The notes beneath the pieces are model-generated. The model did no database searches. It saw nothing but the letters and a program-made list of their open reading frames with translations, and was not told the origin of the DNA. 64,000 nt of DNA from Circinella umbellata (taxonomy: Eukaryota; Mucoromycota; Mucoromycetes; Mucorales; Lichtheimiaceae), in NCBI GenBank assembly GCA_025093555.1, contig JAIWNF010000010.1, forward strand, positions 248,001 through 312,000, in the 5' to 3' direction. Below, piece after piece: positions 23,207 to 37,452 of the stretch; positions within the stretch are counted from its first letter, which is position 1, and every line of letters starts with the position of its first letter. The translations under genes were made by a program, and so were the position numbers.

Positions 23207-24515
23207 TTAAGAACTATTGCCTGGAGCAATTGTGTCCACTTGCTCTTGCCAAGATTGTTCGACTTGAGCATCTACTTTTTTAAGCCATTTTTCATCGAGA
23301 TACCACATCCCAAGGTTTACTAGTTCTTTCTTTTTGGCATCGCCAACCTAAAAGAAAAAAAATGGGGGCCATTATTAGAAAAAGTCGATTAAAAAAAAGG
23401 GGATTGTTTACAAAACAAAATGCCAGTTATAGGCTATTACTACTACTGCTTACCCGGAAGTTAGCATGTAAAATATATGGTTCAACCCCTCGTGATTTAG
23501 ATAAGTTATTATCAAAATAAGCAAAACCATTAGGAAAGAAAATAACATCAAGAAGAACAACACTGGAAGATCGGATGTCCTTGACCATATCATCCAATGC
23601 TCTATTCATAGCACCTTGTTGGGTCAGGCCTTCCGTTGAATCTTGAAGATAGATTGTTTGTGCAAGCATTCGTTTCATGTCATATTCTGGTTTGATCAAA
23701 TAAAAACCGGAATTGACTTGCCGAGTATCGAGACCTTCTTGTTGAAAAATGACATGTGTTTCTGGTCGCATATCCATATATGTCTTTACAAACTCAATCA
23801 TACGTGGTCGTAAAAATACAATGTCGACATCGGAAAAGAAGACTGTGACGTCAAGATATAATAATTGTTGAACAACTAATGTCTTTGCGTGTGTAATGAT
23901 ACGATATTTGGGTGAAAAATAATCTTCAAAACCATCAGCAACGTCGAGATCCAACCAACTTGCTGGGATTGTAGCTGCATTTTGTTCATATCCAGCATTT
24001 ACCATGTGTTTATAAAGTTTATCGTCCAAACAAAACACTAGAAACTTATCTACACCTGTTTTTTTTAATGATTCGATCCAATTATATGTATAATCGCGCA
24101 TACCATAATTTGCTGTAGCAATAAGAAGTACTCGCCCTTCAACAAAGTTTTTGTTGATCTTGTTCATGAGCTCAGCGGGTGGATCACTAAATGATTCAGG
24201 AACAATGATGGGATCTTTGGCACCACCGGCATCCGTTATTGGATCTGGCTTTTCGGCAAGTGGTTCATCGGAATCGTATGAATAACAAGTACATTCCCAT
24301 GGGTCAGTTGAATTGTTGTTGTTGTTGATGTTATCGGTGGCATTAAAGGCATGTTGTTGTTCATGTAAATAACCTGCTGGGACAGTTTGAGATGAAGCTG
24401 GTACCCATGTAGGCTTCGAAGCTGCGAGTACTGTCATATATATGAGTGTGGTTGCGATGGTGATTGCCAAGACAACAACCACTGCTCTTCGGGCTGATCG
24501 CTCGGGTACGGCCAT
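23207..24515 (-). CDS. type II membrane nucleotide-diphospho-sugar transferase (DUF271/GT77-like), 400 aa
   Basis: Exons: 24515-23454 and 23347-23207 (1203 nt, 400 aa). A short basic N-terminus (residues 1-10) and one hydrophobic segment (about 11-31, VVVVLAITIATTLIYMTVLA) predict a signal anchor with the catalytic domain in the Golgi lumen. A low-complexity, Asn-rich stem follows. The transferase domain (about 125-350) has LLIATANYGMRDYTYNWIESL, the sugar-nucleotide/metal motif FFSDVDIVFLRP (a DxD) and a downstream QVNSGFYLIKP segment. This order fits the nucleotide-diphospho-sugar transferase family related to plant arabinosyl/xylosyltransferases. Sugar and acceptor cannot be told from sequence. 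Cysteines C-T-C near residue 75 could form a stem disulfide. It stands alone, with long non-coding flanks. Confidence 0.85.
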
Positions 24516-25660
24516 ATATACTAGTTGCTATGTCAAGTTTCGTTTTTTCCTCTTTTTTTTTTTTAATTTTAATTAAGTAAAAAAGTGAGCAATATCGCTC
24601 GATATCATCAGAAAAGTAATAAAATAAAAAATTAAAAAATTAAAAGAGAGAAACAAGAAGAACAAGGAAAGAAAGAAAGTAGATAGTAAGTTTCTTTTTT
24701 TTCTTCGTCCGACCCGAATGACGGGTATAATACTATCATCGCTTAATCGTCAAAAGTATTAAAACCAAATTGGTTGGTGTATTGTCTGGCGGGATACTTG
24801 CTTTTTCCTATTTTGCGGACCTTTTTCAGTTGAAAGGGTCAATTGTGCCCTTCATGCTTTTTGGTCTTTCGATTTTCTATGAAAAATTGGCTGTTTCGTA
24901 TTCAAAGTGCTATTATTTTCCCTCTATTATGTTTTTTGAAAATATCTTTTGTGGTGTAATAATAGTATTTAGGAATAGAAAGTATGGCTTGTTCCTGCAT
25001 TCTGTGGTACATCTCTGGTTATGTATATCGAGGGCTATTTTCTTTAAAAAGCTGTGCCTAAACCTTATCAAGCTTTCTGTAATAATTAAAGTAACACAGA
25101 AAAAAAAGCCTGTTCGATATAATATTACCTTCAACTGCGAGCACTTGGTATAGTACCATCTATTTTCTTTCAACTCTGGCTGTTGGTGTTATTCTAATTG
25201 CATACCAATCGTTATACCGTAAAAAGAAAAATAGAATATCGATAGATAGATTTATACACATCGATGGAGAATCGGTTAAACATTAAAAGGAACAAGGATG
25301 GTTGATATAAACGAGAGAGAAGAGTTTAGTCTTTTTGCTATTGAATTTTCTGAGTCAACTATGCTATTAATGGTTTAGTGAATTGCGCGGATTTCTTCCA
25401 TCTTCCCCGCCCTAGTTTTTTTTCTACAAGTTTACGTAAAGAAGCTTATTTTATTTTCTGATAAGACCTTTGTATTATATCTTTATATTTCACTGACATT
25501 ATAAAGTGATTTCCATTCATCACAATAAGCAACTTTTTACTTCATTATATACTATTTTGTTTTTTGAAACAAAATACACTTTTCCCTACCTGCCATACAC
25601 ACATACTCCACTACGTTGTGCAAAAGGGAAAAAAGCTTATGTGAATAATCACCGGACCCC

Positions 25661-25702
<42 letters not shown>

Positions 25703-28373
25703 AATAAGCTCAGCAGCTGTTCTTAAACAGGCAGGTTAGTTTCAATAAAAGTAAGTTTTTTACATTTTTGCTATTAGCCATATACGATAAACATATGATT
25801 ACTATTACCATTTTTAAAAAAAATTCATGCAATTGTTTGACGTCAACTAATAAAAGGCTTTTTCACTTTTTTCTTTGTGACAAGAAACAGAGTTTAGTAG
25901 ATAACGAATTTAAATGATCCGTTTAATTTGGATATAATAAACAACCATTTCCCATTGTTTTCTGCTTAGTTATTCTTTCCCCTTAAAATAAGTTCCTTTT
26001 ATTCGTAGCAAACTGTTTTATACCTTCCCAGCTGAATTGAATAACTAATAGACAATGCAGTTTTTTCTATAGCAATTGTTAATGCTGTTATTTGATACGT
26101 ATAGAAAAGCACAAGTCACAAAAATGAAGGCGGACCAGCCATAAATTATATTTTTGTTGCTTAATTGAGCAGCACATCAAACTCAAGTAGAAAAATATAT
26201 TCCAGCTAATGTGTAAAATAGTCAAGCTAAGAATACTAATTTATTTGATATAGGACATGTTGGATTGAATTACGTCCAATGCTAAAAATAATCAGACTCT
26301 TCGTGAAAATAGAGGCCTACATACTAGGTACGAGTACCAAACATATAATATATCCCAACATCGTTCTTTTTCTTATCGGAATTTAATGAGATACTCAATA
26401 ATACCTCGCTCGTTGGATCATCATTCAATAGCAACTAACTGAGTACGTACTGTTCATTGTACTTCTGTGTATAATCTACATATGAACAAAAAAAGAACGG
26501 AGGAATGGATAAAATTATATGTGTATTAAAACATATTCATTATTTAATTAATACGTAGAGATACTCGTTTTATATTTGTAAATGTTAATAAAACTTAGAA
26601 GTAATTAATGGGACCTAATTTAATTACTATGGTGGCGCATTTATAATCCCTGTTTTAAAATTTATTCGTGCCGCCTCGATAATGCTGAAACGTGGATTTT
26701 ATTCAATTATAGACTCTTATTATCTTTTGTTGTTGTAGAGTTAAATAATAAATACTTTGTATTAAAAAAAAGGGTGAAACTTTTAATAATGGTTTTCAGC
26801 TTTATTATATTTTATTGTTGTTGGATCATGCTATATTTTTTATTAGTAATAATATATTATACATAAACTAGGACAACAAGATCACTTTCCTTTTCGTCTC
26901 GTTTCGTTCCCTTTTATATTCTTTCCAACCATGGTTTTACTCTATTTTTGTAATTAAAAAAAAAGTTCATGTGCACTGACATGATTATAGGAGACGAGTA
27001 AGGACAAAAAAGATATTCCGCCATTAAATTATATTAATATAACATTTTTTTCTTCAATCTAAAAGTTTCTTTTTCACAGTTATTCTGCTCGATATAATTT
27101 TCGTTTTTTTCACTGTATATCATATATTCATAATAATAAAACTTTACTTTTTTAGATATAATATTCCTCACTGCCTTATCATTTTTTGTTACAAATAGAT
27201 AAAAAGTTTATCTGATCAAAAGAAATACGTTGTAGATTTTCCTACAATAAAAACAGATACACAAGCAGTCGAGATTATTGAAAGAAAGAAATACTTTTTA
27301 AACACTCTTCATTATAGTAAAATATTTTACAAAAATTAGTGTGTACAAATAAATTTCGTTTCAGGCTTATAGAGTATTGTAACAGCTTACTAGTTGTTTT
27401 TATTTTATATATATTTATGTAAAAATATAATCGAAATACAAGTAAAAGTATGAATGCAACAAAATACACGTGTCTGATGTAAGGTTGAAAGGTTTGAATA
27501 TTTGCAGACATACAGTGCATTACATGCATATGTAACTTTGAAGACAAAAAGAAAAATAAGCTTACTACTATAACAAGCTTCTCCCTATCTATTTTGTCTC
27601 CTGGTAACATACTACGGCGCGTTATTATATATTATATTAACAATAGATTATGTTGCTAACATGTATAATATAATAAAACGCATATGTTCGACAAGTGAAA
27701 TTACTACCGCAATACACACTATTGCATCTTTCTTTAGTCTCGTACAGGATATAAACAGCTAAATATGTATATACATGTTATAGTGCATTGTATGTGCACC
27801 ATAATTATATGTCTTTCTCCGAAGTCTAGTAGATAATAGAACCATGAGGTTGTTGTGTGTATATAAATAAAGATTTACTCCGAAATCCATCTCTCCCCCC
27901 CCTCTTTCTCCTTCTTGGTATCTAAGTGTCTATATGCCGTCGCCCTGTTTTTATATTTTTTTTTAAACTTCTCCTTTAATGAGCTCTAATTTTTTGTGCT
28001 CTTTTAATAGTCGTCCCATTTTATTAAATGTTGATGCTTTATTTTCATGTCAGAACCATTGAAATCGTCAATAAGGGGCAATCATCAGAGATGGGAAAAA
28101 AGGGAGATAACTCTAGAACCAGAAAAAAGGGATTGAAAAAGTAGTAAAGAGAGCCAAGTTTCCCCCGACACCTAAAATCTATTACTCTCTTCCTTTTTTT
28201 ATTATTTTTATTTGTGTTTTCCTCTTTATCTCTTTCTTCCTGTTCTTTTTCTGCTTGATCTTCTCTTTTTTTTATTATCTATTTTTTTTTTGTTTACTCT
28301 CAATATTATTATTATTTTGAATTATAAAGACGCTCTAATATACAGTACTAATTATAAGAATAATAATAATATA
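24516..28373. other. 3.9-kb intergenic stretch, no gene seen
   Basis: AT-rich with homopolymer runs and an (AT)n(GT)n microsatellite at about 25660-25702. A 127-codon plus-strand opening at 24770-25153 is hydrophobic but lacks an ATG at its start and matches nothing I recognise. The end (about 27890-28370) is pyrimidine-rich, with TCTCTTCC-type tracts, and is probably the 5' region of the Ras-GEF gene. Confidence 0.45.
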
Positions 28374-31300
28374 ATGATAAATTATCAACCGCGACGACGG
28401 AAAAATGATAGTTGTGACGATAATAAATATTACACTGTCAATACGACCATGATGACCAACAGCAATAAAAGCAGCTCACCATTATTTAAACAACAACAGT
28501 TAAAATTTATACTTGATAAATTACAATTACTGAATACTGATCCACCTCTTTTCTTTGCATATTTTAATGATGTGGTAAGATAGTATATTTATTAAAAAAG
28601 ATATAAAATTTGCATAATAACGCGACGACGATCACCTCCACCAATCTCCATTCTTTTCCCTCCCCCTCTCTTTTTTTTAAGCACATTAAAACATACATTT
28701 GTTTTTCTATTGTTAACATAAATAATAATATTATTAGGATCTTGTGAGTAGCTTTGTGTCTGCTATAACTACTATATTAACGCTTACACCTCGCGCATTG
28801 ACATCAAGTACTCATATAGATAATCCTTCGCACGTGATATTATCTCTTTCAAATGCAGCATCTTTATTATCATTCATTGTTGAGACACGATTTTCTGTAA
28901 CCAGCAATGGTTGTAAACAAAAAATCACTAGGGAACCTACCATGGGAACGACGATGATGCCAAAAAATAATAATAGTAAGAGTAATAGTAATGGTTTATC
29001 ACAAACGGTTGGAAAAGCCACCAATAATAGAAGTAATCGGAAACATCAACAAAAAGTACCAGTAACGACAGCATTAACTGAACGGCCAAAAACATTTGCT
29101 GGTATTATTCAATGTGAAACAAACGCTATCCTTGACTATGTGGATCGTGCCAAAAATGCAATAGAAGTTTCTTCTACAAGCAATTTATACAATAAAATCG
29201 CAGCTGCTGGATGTTTTGAAGAAGAGTATGAAAGTACTTCTGCGCGGGTAAGTGCTATTTTTCTTAACCAGAGATCTTAAAAAAAAAGAAATCACATGTT
29301 CTTGTATAAATAACAACACAAACATAAATGGACCTACATTTTATAAATAGGAGGTTCATCCTGCATTAATAGCGCATACCCACAGACTCGTTGATGCAAT
29401 ACTCAGTTTTACTGAAAGTGCTACAGAAAGTGAGTGGATTGCTCGTCCTAAAAAACATAATGACGATACTCCTCATCGACAGCACCAAGGTTGGTCATTT
29501 ATTTAAATATCATAATGGACGAATTAAACTTTATTTTTATTTTTCAAGTCGAATAACATTTAACGTATGAAAAATAAAAATAACTTTGTAGTTGTTAATG
29601 GACAGTTAGGAGCTGGAACTATCTTTGATGTTACTTATAGACGGAGCGAAGACTTGCCAAAGAGTAACAAGCAGCAACAGCAGTATCATGGAAACAATAG
29701 GTAGCTTAGATAATGGCAACAGCAATAACAGATTCCACTTTTTTGTTTTTGACTGCTAATACCATATATTTTTTTTTCTTATAGATCTCTTAAGCGAAAA
29801 TCTGGAGAAACAGGTATAGGGCAAAGAGAATGAAGATTATAGTAGAAGAAATCATATACGTGCCAACTCATTAAAATTTTTATTAAATTAATTAATAGCT
29901 GGTAGTCGTTTCATGCGAAGTATTTCTTCATCTTTTAGAAATTCATCATCAAGTAGTATCAAAAGTCCATCTTTATTTGATCATGAAGCATCACCTCGAT
30001 CATCTAAATCATCCACTATATCATTTGGCGGTTCGTCTCTTATGAATGATGAAAATGATTTATTATCATCGCGGTTAACAGTGAAAATCAAACCAGAAGA
30101 AAATTCATCATCTATTTCTGTTCAAAGTCGAAGTACCACATCAACATCTACTACCAACACATCAACCAGTAGTCCAAAAAGTGCAATACGTACCTTTTTT
30201 GGATCAGCATCAACAATTGTTCGACATGGCCGTGACCATCAAATTTCACCTACGTCAAAAAAATCTTCCATCATTCCAAAAGTTACAAAGCAATTAAGTC
30301 ATCATAATTCTTCATCACAACAAAACTCAACAGTAAATTGGCGTCATCTTTTTACTTCGACAAAAAATAATAATAATAATGAAAACAAAGAATCAAAATA
30401 TGAAAATAACAACACTTCGCTACAAATGATGGATGGAGATAATAGTAAAAATTCTGCTATAAGTAATAATCTAAATAATCATCGATTAAGTTTTACAACT
30501 GATCATATAACTGAAACTAGAAAATTATATTCACCTGAGGTAACTATTAAATATGTAGCTTTTTTTTCGTGTTACTTTTTTACTTTGAGTGTCAAAAGCC
30601 ATAATAATAATTAAATATTAATGCGGAATATAATTATAGCAAAATCGTTGGTCATGTGGCGATAATATGAAATATTCTGCATCTGAAATATCCAAATACA
30701 ACAGCAACTACAGCTTTTATGGGATTAATAGCAGAAAATTATCGAGCGAACAAAGAAAACGGGAGCGCTATGCTGCTACACTTCGACTCAAGGAAAACCT
30801 CAACAGTAACAACAAAAACAATAGTAATAGCAGAATTAGTAGTAGTAGTAGTAGTAGCAATGATAATCAGCAACAAATCTATCCAAAAATTTCTACAATA
30901 TTTCGCCAAGATACTCCAAATAACGGCGATGACATCGACACAATGCAGTTATCTTCTTCAATAAAAACTGAATCGAATCCAGACAATGTACTGATAAACA
31001 ACCAGGAATATACAAATAATATGATGGATCAACATTCCAAAGTACACCAAGATTATTATTATCAAACAATACATCGACCTAGTTTATCTGACGACGATGA
31101 CGAACTGGAAATGCTAACCATGGGAACCTACGGTCCACTTACCCCTACCAGTGTTTTTGATTCACCCACATTATTACCATGTGAGCCACATTCACCCTCA
31201 ATAACTTCCTTAGAGTTAAGGCAGTTATCTAATAAAGAAACCGTCAGTAAAAATCAAGAAGGAGACGAGAATATAACCATGACGTCTCTCAATATGAGCC

Positions 31301-34300
31301 AAAGAAGGGAGGAAACCAATCTAAAACGGATATCAGCTTGCTCATCATCCTATTTCTCGGCACAATCCTTTTCTTCATACTCAAGTTTACACTCTTCCAA
31401 AAGTACTAATCACTCAAAAATACTGGATTTAGAAATGCTAAAAAGTAATGGTGCGGTTGAAGAAGAAGATATGCGGCAGTTATCTAAGGAAAACCCTCCC
31501 ACTCCAATATACAATGATAATCAACAAAATAATAATAATTTTATTATTATAGAGGATAATACAAATACGAGCAGTAAAACGATTGCTGAGCCATTGTCAT
31601 TAGCTGAACCACCAAAGACGACGACTGTTGCTAATAGTATGGAAATAAAAAGCAGCAAGTATGCAACTATATCATCTACTAATACAGCAATGCATATCAA
31701 AGAGCAACAGCAGTATTATTCATCAACATTACTTAACAAGGCGATGGTACGTACAGAAAGTCAAACATCGCTGACAGAAGAATTACGACCACCTCAGCAA
31801 TTGGAACATCAAGAACCCACACCACCTTATCGTTCAGCAGGTACTATTGGAATATCCAATATATCTTCAGTATTTTCTCGCCATCATCGGTCGCCACATA
31901 AAAGAACGTTGAGTATTCAAGGCAATAATAAAGAACAGGCTAAAACTATCATCCAACAACAGCTTCATCAACGTCGAAATCCAATTCCATTTAGTACTTT
32001 TGATGATGATATAAACAACAATGCCAACAGATCTCCAACTGAGACCTCACTATCTATAAATACTTTTCGTGACACTGTAAGTTTATAATTTCTTTAATCA
32101 ACTTTCTTTTTCTTGTGTTAAATATACATAAGCACTTATTATTCTTGACTACATTGTTATCCTTAGTCATGTCGCTCACTGGATATGGAAATTCGTGCTA
32201 GTAAGTACTAAACATTGACAAAGAAGCAAAAAGAAAAAGAGTTGATAAAAATATGTTACACTAACACACACTCTGAAATTCGTCATGCAAATTTCAATTG
32301 AAATAGATAATAAATTAAATTATTTTTACAAAAATGGAGAGGTTGCTTTGGTAACCCAGTTTGTCGCTGGAGACAAGCAAAAGGTTATTGCAGGCACTAG
32401 TACTCAACTATTGAAAAAATTGGTAGAAAGTGCCACTCATGGTAAATACATAGTTATTTCATATTATTTTGCTGATAATCATTTTTTTTTTCAATACGAC
32501 ATTTACTTGGTTTCTCATAACAAATTTCTTTTATTATAACAGATTTAGATTATGTTGATACATATGTTTTAAGTCATCAAGCTTTTATAAGTTCATCAAG
32601 ACTTTTTGAGAAACTCGAGGAAATATTTCAGCATAATGTATATCATGAATATGGAGCAGCTTCACAACGAAGTGTCCAGCTCAGGTAAAAAAATTAAAGA
32701 GAAGGGAATAAACAATAAGGGACCATGATCATGTCCTTTTTTCTCCATACGTAATCTTTTTATTCCTCACACTTCTAATGAGTACTTTATCAAAAATAAT
32801 AATAGGGTTATCAATGTGATATCACGTTGGATCAAACTTCAATATGAAGATTTCAGAACAGATCATAATTTATTGGATCGATTGTACTGTTTTCTTAATA
32901 ATAATATACAAGTAGCTCATCTTGCTGAAGATCTTGCCACCATTAAAAACTTATTAGAAATTCAGGTTTGTGCTTTTTGCTGTATAAATGGATATAAAAA
33001 AATGTAAAAATGTAAAATAGGTTTGACACAAGCTATTCCCAATCTGAAATATATATATATATATATTAGAATATACAACAAGAAAAACGATTCTTTTCAA
33101 CAAACACTGAAGCACCGTTACCAAGAATGAAATCCACTGAATCATTAGGACGTGGTAGTATCAATAATCATAGTTCACGACCTTATGCTGCACGGGAATT
33201 TTACACTCCAGGAGCTAGTACGATATCATCCTCTCATTCTTTTTCTACTTCAACATTTAAAAAAGGCAGCATTAATGCATTGGCTTTATCATATACATCT
33301 TCTGCTTTAACGTCTTTGGATGCCAACGATGTTGCACAATATTTAACCTTGGCGGATTTCAATATTTTTAAAAATATTACCCCGTACGAATATCTCAAGG
33401 GAACTTGGCGAAGCAATACTGCTAAAAGCAATCATTACAATTCAAGTCGTGGGAAAGACGATAATAGTAACAGTGCATTGATTGATTTAAAGAAAGGTGG
33501 CTTTACAAAAATTTTAACAAGAAGAGCTAATATGGTAAGTTAAAAAAAAGAAAGGGTTTCGTTTTTTTTGTGTACTTGGTGCTATTAGTATGGCCATATA
33601 CATGCGAGAGTTGCTATGTGTCATGTTTGACACCTACAATTAACTTGCTATTATTTCGAATTATTTTTTTTTCTTTTTTGCATACAAAAGCTGAGCCATT
33701 GGGTACTTCATGAAGTATGTTCACCAGAAAACTCAAAACAACGACGTATGATTATTAGAAAGCTAATTCATATTGCAAAGGTATATAAAATGTCTCATTT
33801 ATTTTTGTTATTTTTCTTCTTAAAATATAAGAATGACAAGCTAATATTAAATATATACAGTTATGTATTGAATGGAACAATTTTCATACTGGTATGATTA
33901 TCGTCATGGGACTCCAATGTCCGATTATTCAACGATTGGAAAACACTTGGCACGGATTGCCAAGCAGAGATATTAATACATTTAATGCCTTACAAAAGTA
34001 TTTGGATGTAACCAACAATATGGGCTTCTACCGACAATCATTAGCCACAGCCAAAGCCCCAGTAGTACCTTTTTTTCCATTAATTCTTAAGGACCTAACT
34101 TTTTTTATGGATGGAAATCCTACTCTATCAGCACCATCACCTCTTATGTCTCAACAACGGCTGGAACCATTGTCGACTACACAACCCCCATATCCTAAAT
34201 TGATCAATTTTGATAAATTTCGAGTACTAACACAGTTTGTAAACACATTGATTAATTATACTACGGTCAACTATTGGTTTGCATGTGATCTCGAGCACTG

Positions 34301-34499
34301 TCCATTTTTACCTCATATTTCTATCACGCGACCTACCTCACCATCATCAATACAACTTTTAACATCAGATGGACCTATCCTCGACAGAGTTGCAGAATTG
34401 GTTGAAATTAAGATAAGATCTGTTGAATCTTGTTATGAAGATTCAAAATGTAGTAATAAATGGGTTTCTTCAACGAATATTCGAAAGATGGGAAAATAA
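28374..34499 (+). CDS. Ras guanine-nucleotide exchange factor (CDC25 family), 1576 aa
   Basis: Fourteen exons: 28374-28574, 28738-29247, 29351-29489, 29592-29700, 29785-29813, 29899-30539, 30640-32076, 32167-32200, 32307-32441, 32543-32684, 32806-32965, 33070-33534, 33691-33780 and 33861-34499 (4731 nt). The first ~1030 residues are a regulatory region that is rich in Ser/Asn/Gln and otherwise featureless; no SH3 domain is seen. A RasGEF_N (REM) domain follows at about 1034-1180, then the CDC25-type catalytic domain at about 1260-1550, with LTLADFNIFKNITPYEYL, SHWVLHEVC, LIHIAKLCIEWNNFHTGMI and LKDLTFFMDGNP. It would load GTP onto Ras at the plasma membrane, controlling cAMP/MAPK signalling, growth or dimorphism. 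The ATG at 28374 is used because the in-frame upstream sequence is low-complexity; an earlier exon cannot be excluded. Confidence 0.88.
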
Positions 34500-35452
34500 T
34501 CATCTTGATATCTTTACATATGTACAGCAAGAAAAAAGAACAATTATTTAGTCCGGTGTTATATACTCTTGTAACATAGCAACAACTTTTATTTTTATTG
34601 TATATAATTCTTTTGTGTATATTAATTAGTTTGCGTGGGAGATAGCTTTTAGTCTATTCGATTTTTAAACTGTGTACATTGTATTATCGTTTTATACTTA
34701 TATAAAGGCTTTTTTTGGTTTTTATTATCATTCAATATGATGATCTGAGAAAGCAACAATAACAAGTATTATGTTGTTGCACAGTAATAAAAAAAGTACA
34801 ATAACACAGATGCCAAACAAACAAACAAACAAACCAAGTATTTGATTATTCTCTTATAGCACTCTTTTTTTCTTTATCTTGTTTGTATGAAAAAAAAAAC
34901 AGAGTTACACCACATCAAAACCCTTATTTTTTTCGGCATGACTAAAAATTTGGAAAGACTTAGAAAAGACCAGAAGATTTAATTGGAAAAAAAAAAAGGG
35001 TGAAACAAGTCACAAAACACAATAATAAAAATTGAGAAACTATAAAAAGAGGAGGGGGGCTAGATAAAAAAGTTAAATTTTTTTTTTGGGAAATTCGTTC
35101 CTTTTTCCTTGTTTCTTTTTCTTTTTTTTTTCCTTTCTTGACAAAAGAAGCGAGGAGAACGATATTTTGTATTTTATATTTCATATATAATCTATATAAA
35201 TATATACGTATATATGTTGATATGCTTTTGTAAATAATAATAATAGTTAATAAGCAAATCACATATATATTAAAATATCTGAGATAAAAGTGTCTTTTAT
35301 AAGCATAAATATACAAGAACTCACCCTTTATTTTTCTATCTGCGTGCGGTACTTCCAACATCTATACACACAAAAAAAAAGGATCTCCTTCCTTCTTGTC
35401 TCCTAATTTTTTTTTGAGCAAGAATACTATAATACATACAATATAATCAAAA
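34500..35452. other. intergenic between the Ras-GEF and the PHD gene
   Basis: Contains the Ras-GEF 3' flank, (AAAC)n at about 34818-34833 and many T/A runs that form the PHD gene's upstream region. No gene is seen. Confidence 0.5.
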
Positions 35453-37452
35453 ATGATTGAAGAGGTGCGCAATATATATATGTATATATGTATAGATATT
35501 TGTACATATAAAACATTTATATAAAAAAGTTTATTTGACACTTTTTCTAACCTGTTTAAAAAAAAAATCTTGTATATAAATGTGTAACACAGGATAGGTG
35601 CGCAGTTTGTGATGACCCCACATCAACATCAGGAAATCAAATTTTATATTGTGATGGCAAATTAACGGATGGTGAAAGTAAGCAAGAAAATAAAATACAA
35701 ACATTCCATTAGATAATTATTGATATTAATATAAATCTTTTCTTTTATTTTAGATTGTGATATGCCTGTTCATCAAGGTAATAAAAAAGATTGTTTATTT
35801 TTGGTAAAGATTAGAATAGAACAACTTTACTTATTTTCTCTATGATTTAGCTTGCTATGGTGTTAAAGTAATCCCAGAAGATGAATGGTATTGTGACCGA
35901 TGTAAAGCTACCCGATCTAATAAACCAGTGGTAATTCATTTTTATATTTATTTGTATGAAACAAATAGAATAAAGATAATAACCATGGTAATTTTGAATG
36001 TTTTATAGAATGTAGTATGTTGTCCAATGGTAGCCGGCGCTATAAAACGAACTCAACATTCTGGAAAGTTTATGCATATAGTGTGTGGTGCATATCATGA
36101 TGATGTAAAGCATGAACAATTCCCATTTTATTATATAAACAAAAATATAGATACTAAGGTATATATATAAATATCTATATATTATAAGGATAATTCTCTC
36201 TCTTTCTATACAAACAACTTTTGTTATACTAAAAAAAAGAGATATATATAGGAATGTTATATATGTTTGAAACGTCAAGGTTTATGTTTGAAATGCAACG
36301 TTCCTGGTTGTACCAAGTATGTACCTTTCGGAGAGCGGGACAAAAATTATAAGAAAACAGACTCTAAAAAATTCTCTATAATATTTATAAAATAGATATT
36401 TTCATGCAACATGTGGTGTAAATACTGGTATCATTTCTCTTGGATATCCAATGCCAGTAGGTGATCCGATTAAATGTCTTGAACATCAAGGCTCAGATAT
36501 TATCACTCCCCAGTCACCAGCACCAGCACCAACAGCATCCACATCCACATCATCCACATCATCGGCATCATCATCATCATCATCGGCATCACCATTGTTT
36601 ATTCCTAAACGTTCTACATCAACCAATTTAAATGAAAGGCCATCAAAAATTCATAAAGATTCCCGTTTCAATAGCGAAAGTAGTAGTAGTAGTAGTATTA
36701 ACATTAATAAGTTCAACAACAATAATAATAGTTATCACAGAGGTAATGATAGTAGTAATTCTATCAGTAGCAATAGTAATGGACTTGCTGTAACTGATAA
36801 CAGCTATAATACTAATAGCAACAATATACCTTTAACTCGTCGAACACCATCTCAACCTGGTGGTTTAGCATCCACATCACGCGTTTCATCATCACTATCT
36901 TCTACTAGCAACCCTTCTTTCGCATTACCGTCAGCATCATCATCTACACTTAGCAATAACAACAACCCAGTATCTCATGTTCCATCCTCAATAAATGAAA
37001 TAGATAGGTACAAAAAAGAGCTTGAAGCCAAAACATCCGAAATCAAACAGCTTACAACACGTCTTCAAATTGCAGAAAAAGAACTTCATAACAAACAAGC
37101 AGAAAATAAATATTTAAAACCAAGATACGACGAGAAATGCAAAGATCTTCAAAGAGCGAAAGAAAAATTAAAAGAGAAAGAATCGATTGAAAAACGATTA
37201 GAGGAATCCAAGAGTAAAATTGAACGCATGCATCGTGATTTACAATCCCAAAAAGAGTTCAAAAAGCTGGTAACAGAAATATTTATGTCTCTCAATATTA
37301 GATTACCAAGTAATATTGCTCCATCTACTCAAAAAATGGATGAATACGTGGGTTTACTTCGTGATATTCTTTCAAGAACGGGTCCTCCTTCTGAAAATGA
37401 ATACTTGCAAATTGTGAATTTGGCCACCAAATTAGCAACGAAAAGAACCTAA
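35453..37452 (+). CDS. extended-PHD-finger protein with coiled coil, AF10/AF17-like, 490 aa
   Basis: Seven exons: 35453-35464, 35593-35677, 35754-35777, 35851-35930, 36009-36158, 36252-36316 and 36396-37452 (1473 nt). The N-terminus is an extended PHD module (about residues 5-165): a first PHD finger (CAVCDD, YCDGKL, CDMPVHQACYGV, WYCDRCK), a zinc knuckle (VCCPMVAGAIKRT, HIVCGAYH) and a second finger (CYICLKRQGLCLKCNVPGC, FHATCGVNTG). A long Ser/Asn-rich linker follows, then a coiled coil (about 341-435, leucine/glutamate/lysine heptads). This layout matches AF10/AF17 proteins, which read unmodified histone H3 and partner Dot1; fungal NTO1/BRPF-type proteins share the PHD module but not this plan. 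Nuclear, chromatin-associated. No bromodomain or PWWP is present. The 12-nt first exon encodes MIEE. Confidence 0.85.

Noticed and set aside
24770..25153. 127-codon hydrophobic plus-strand frame as a membrane protein
   Set aside because: No ATG at its start, no splice logic and no recognisable family; chance opening in AT-rich DNA.
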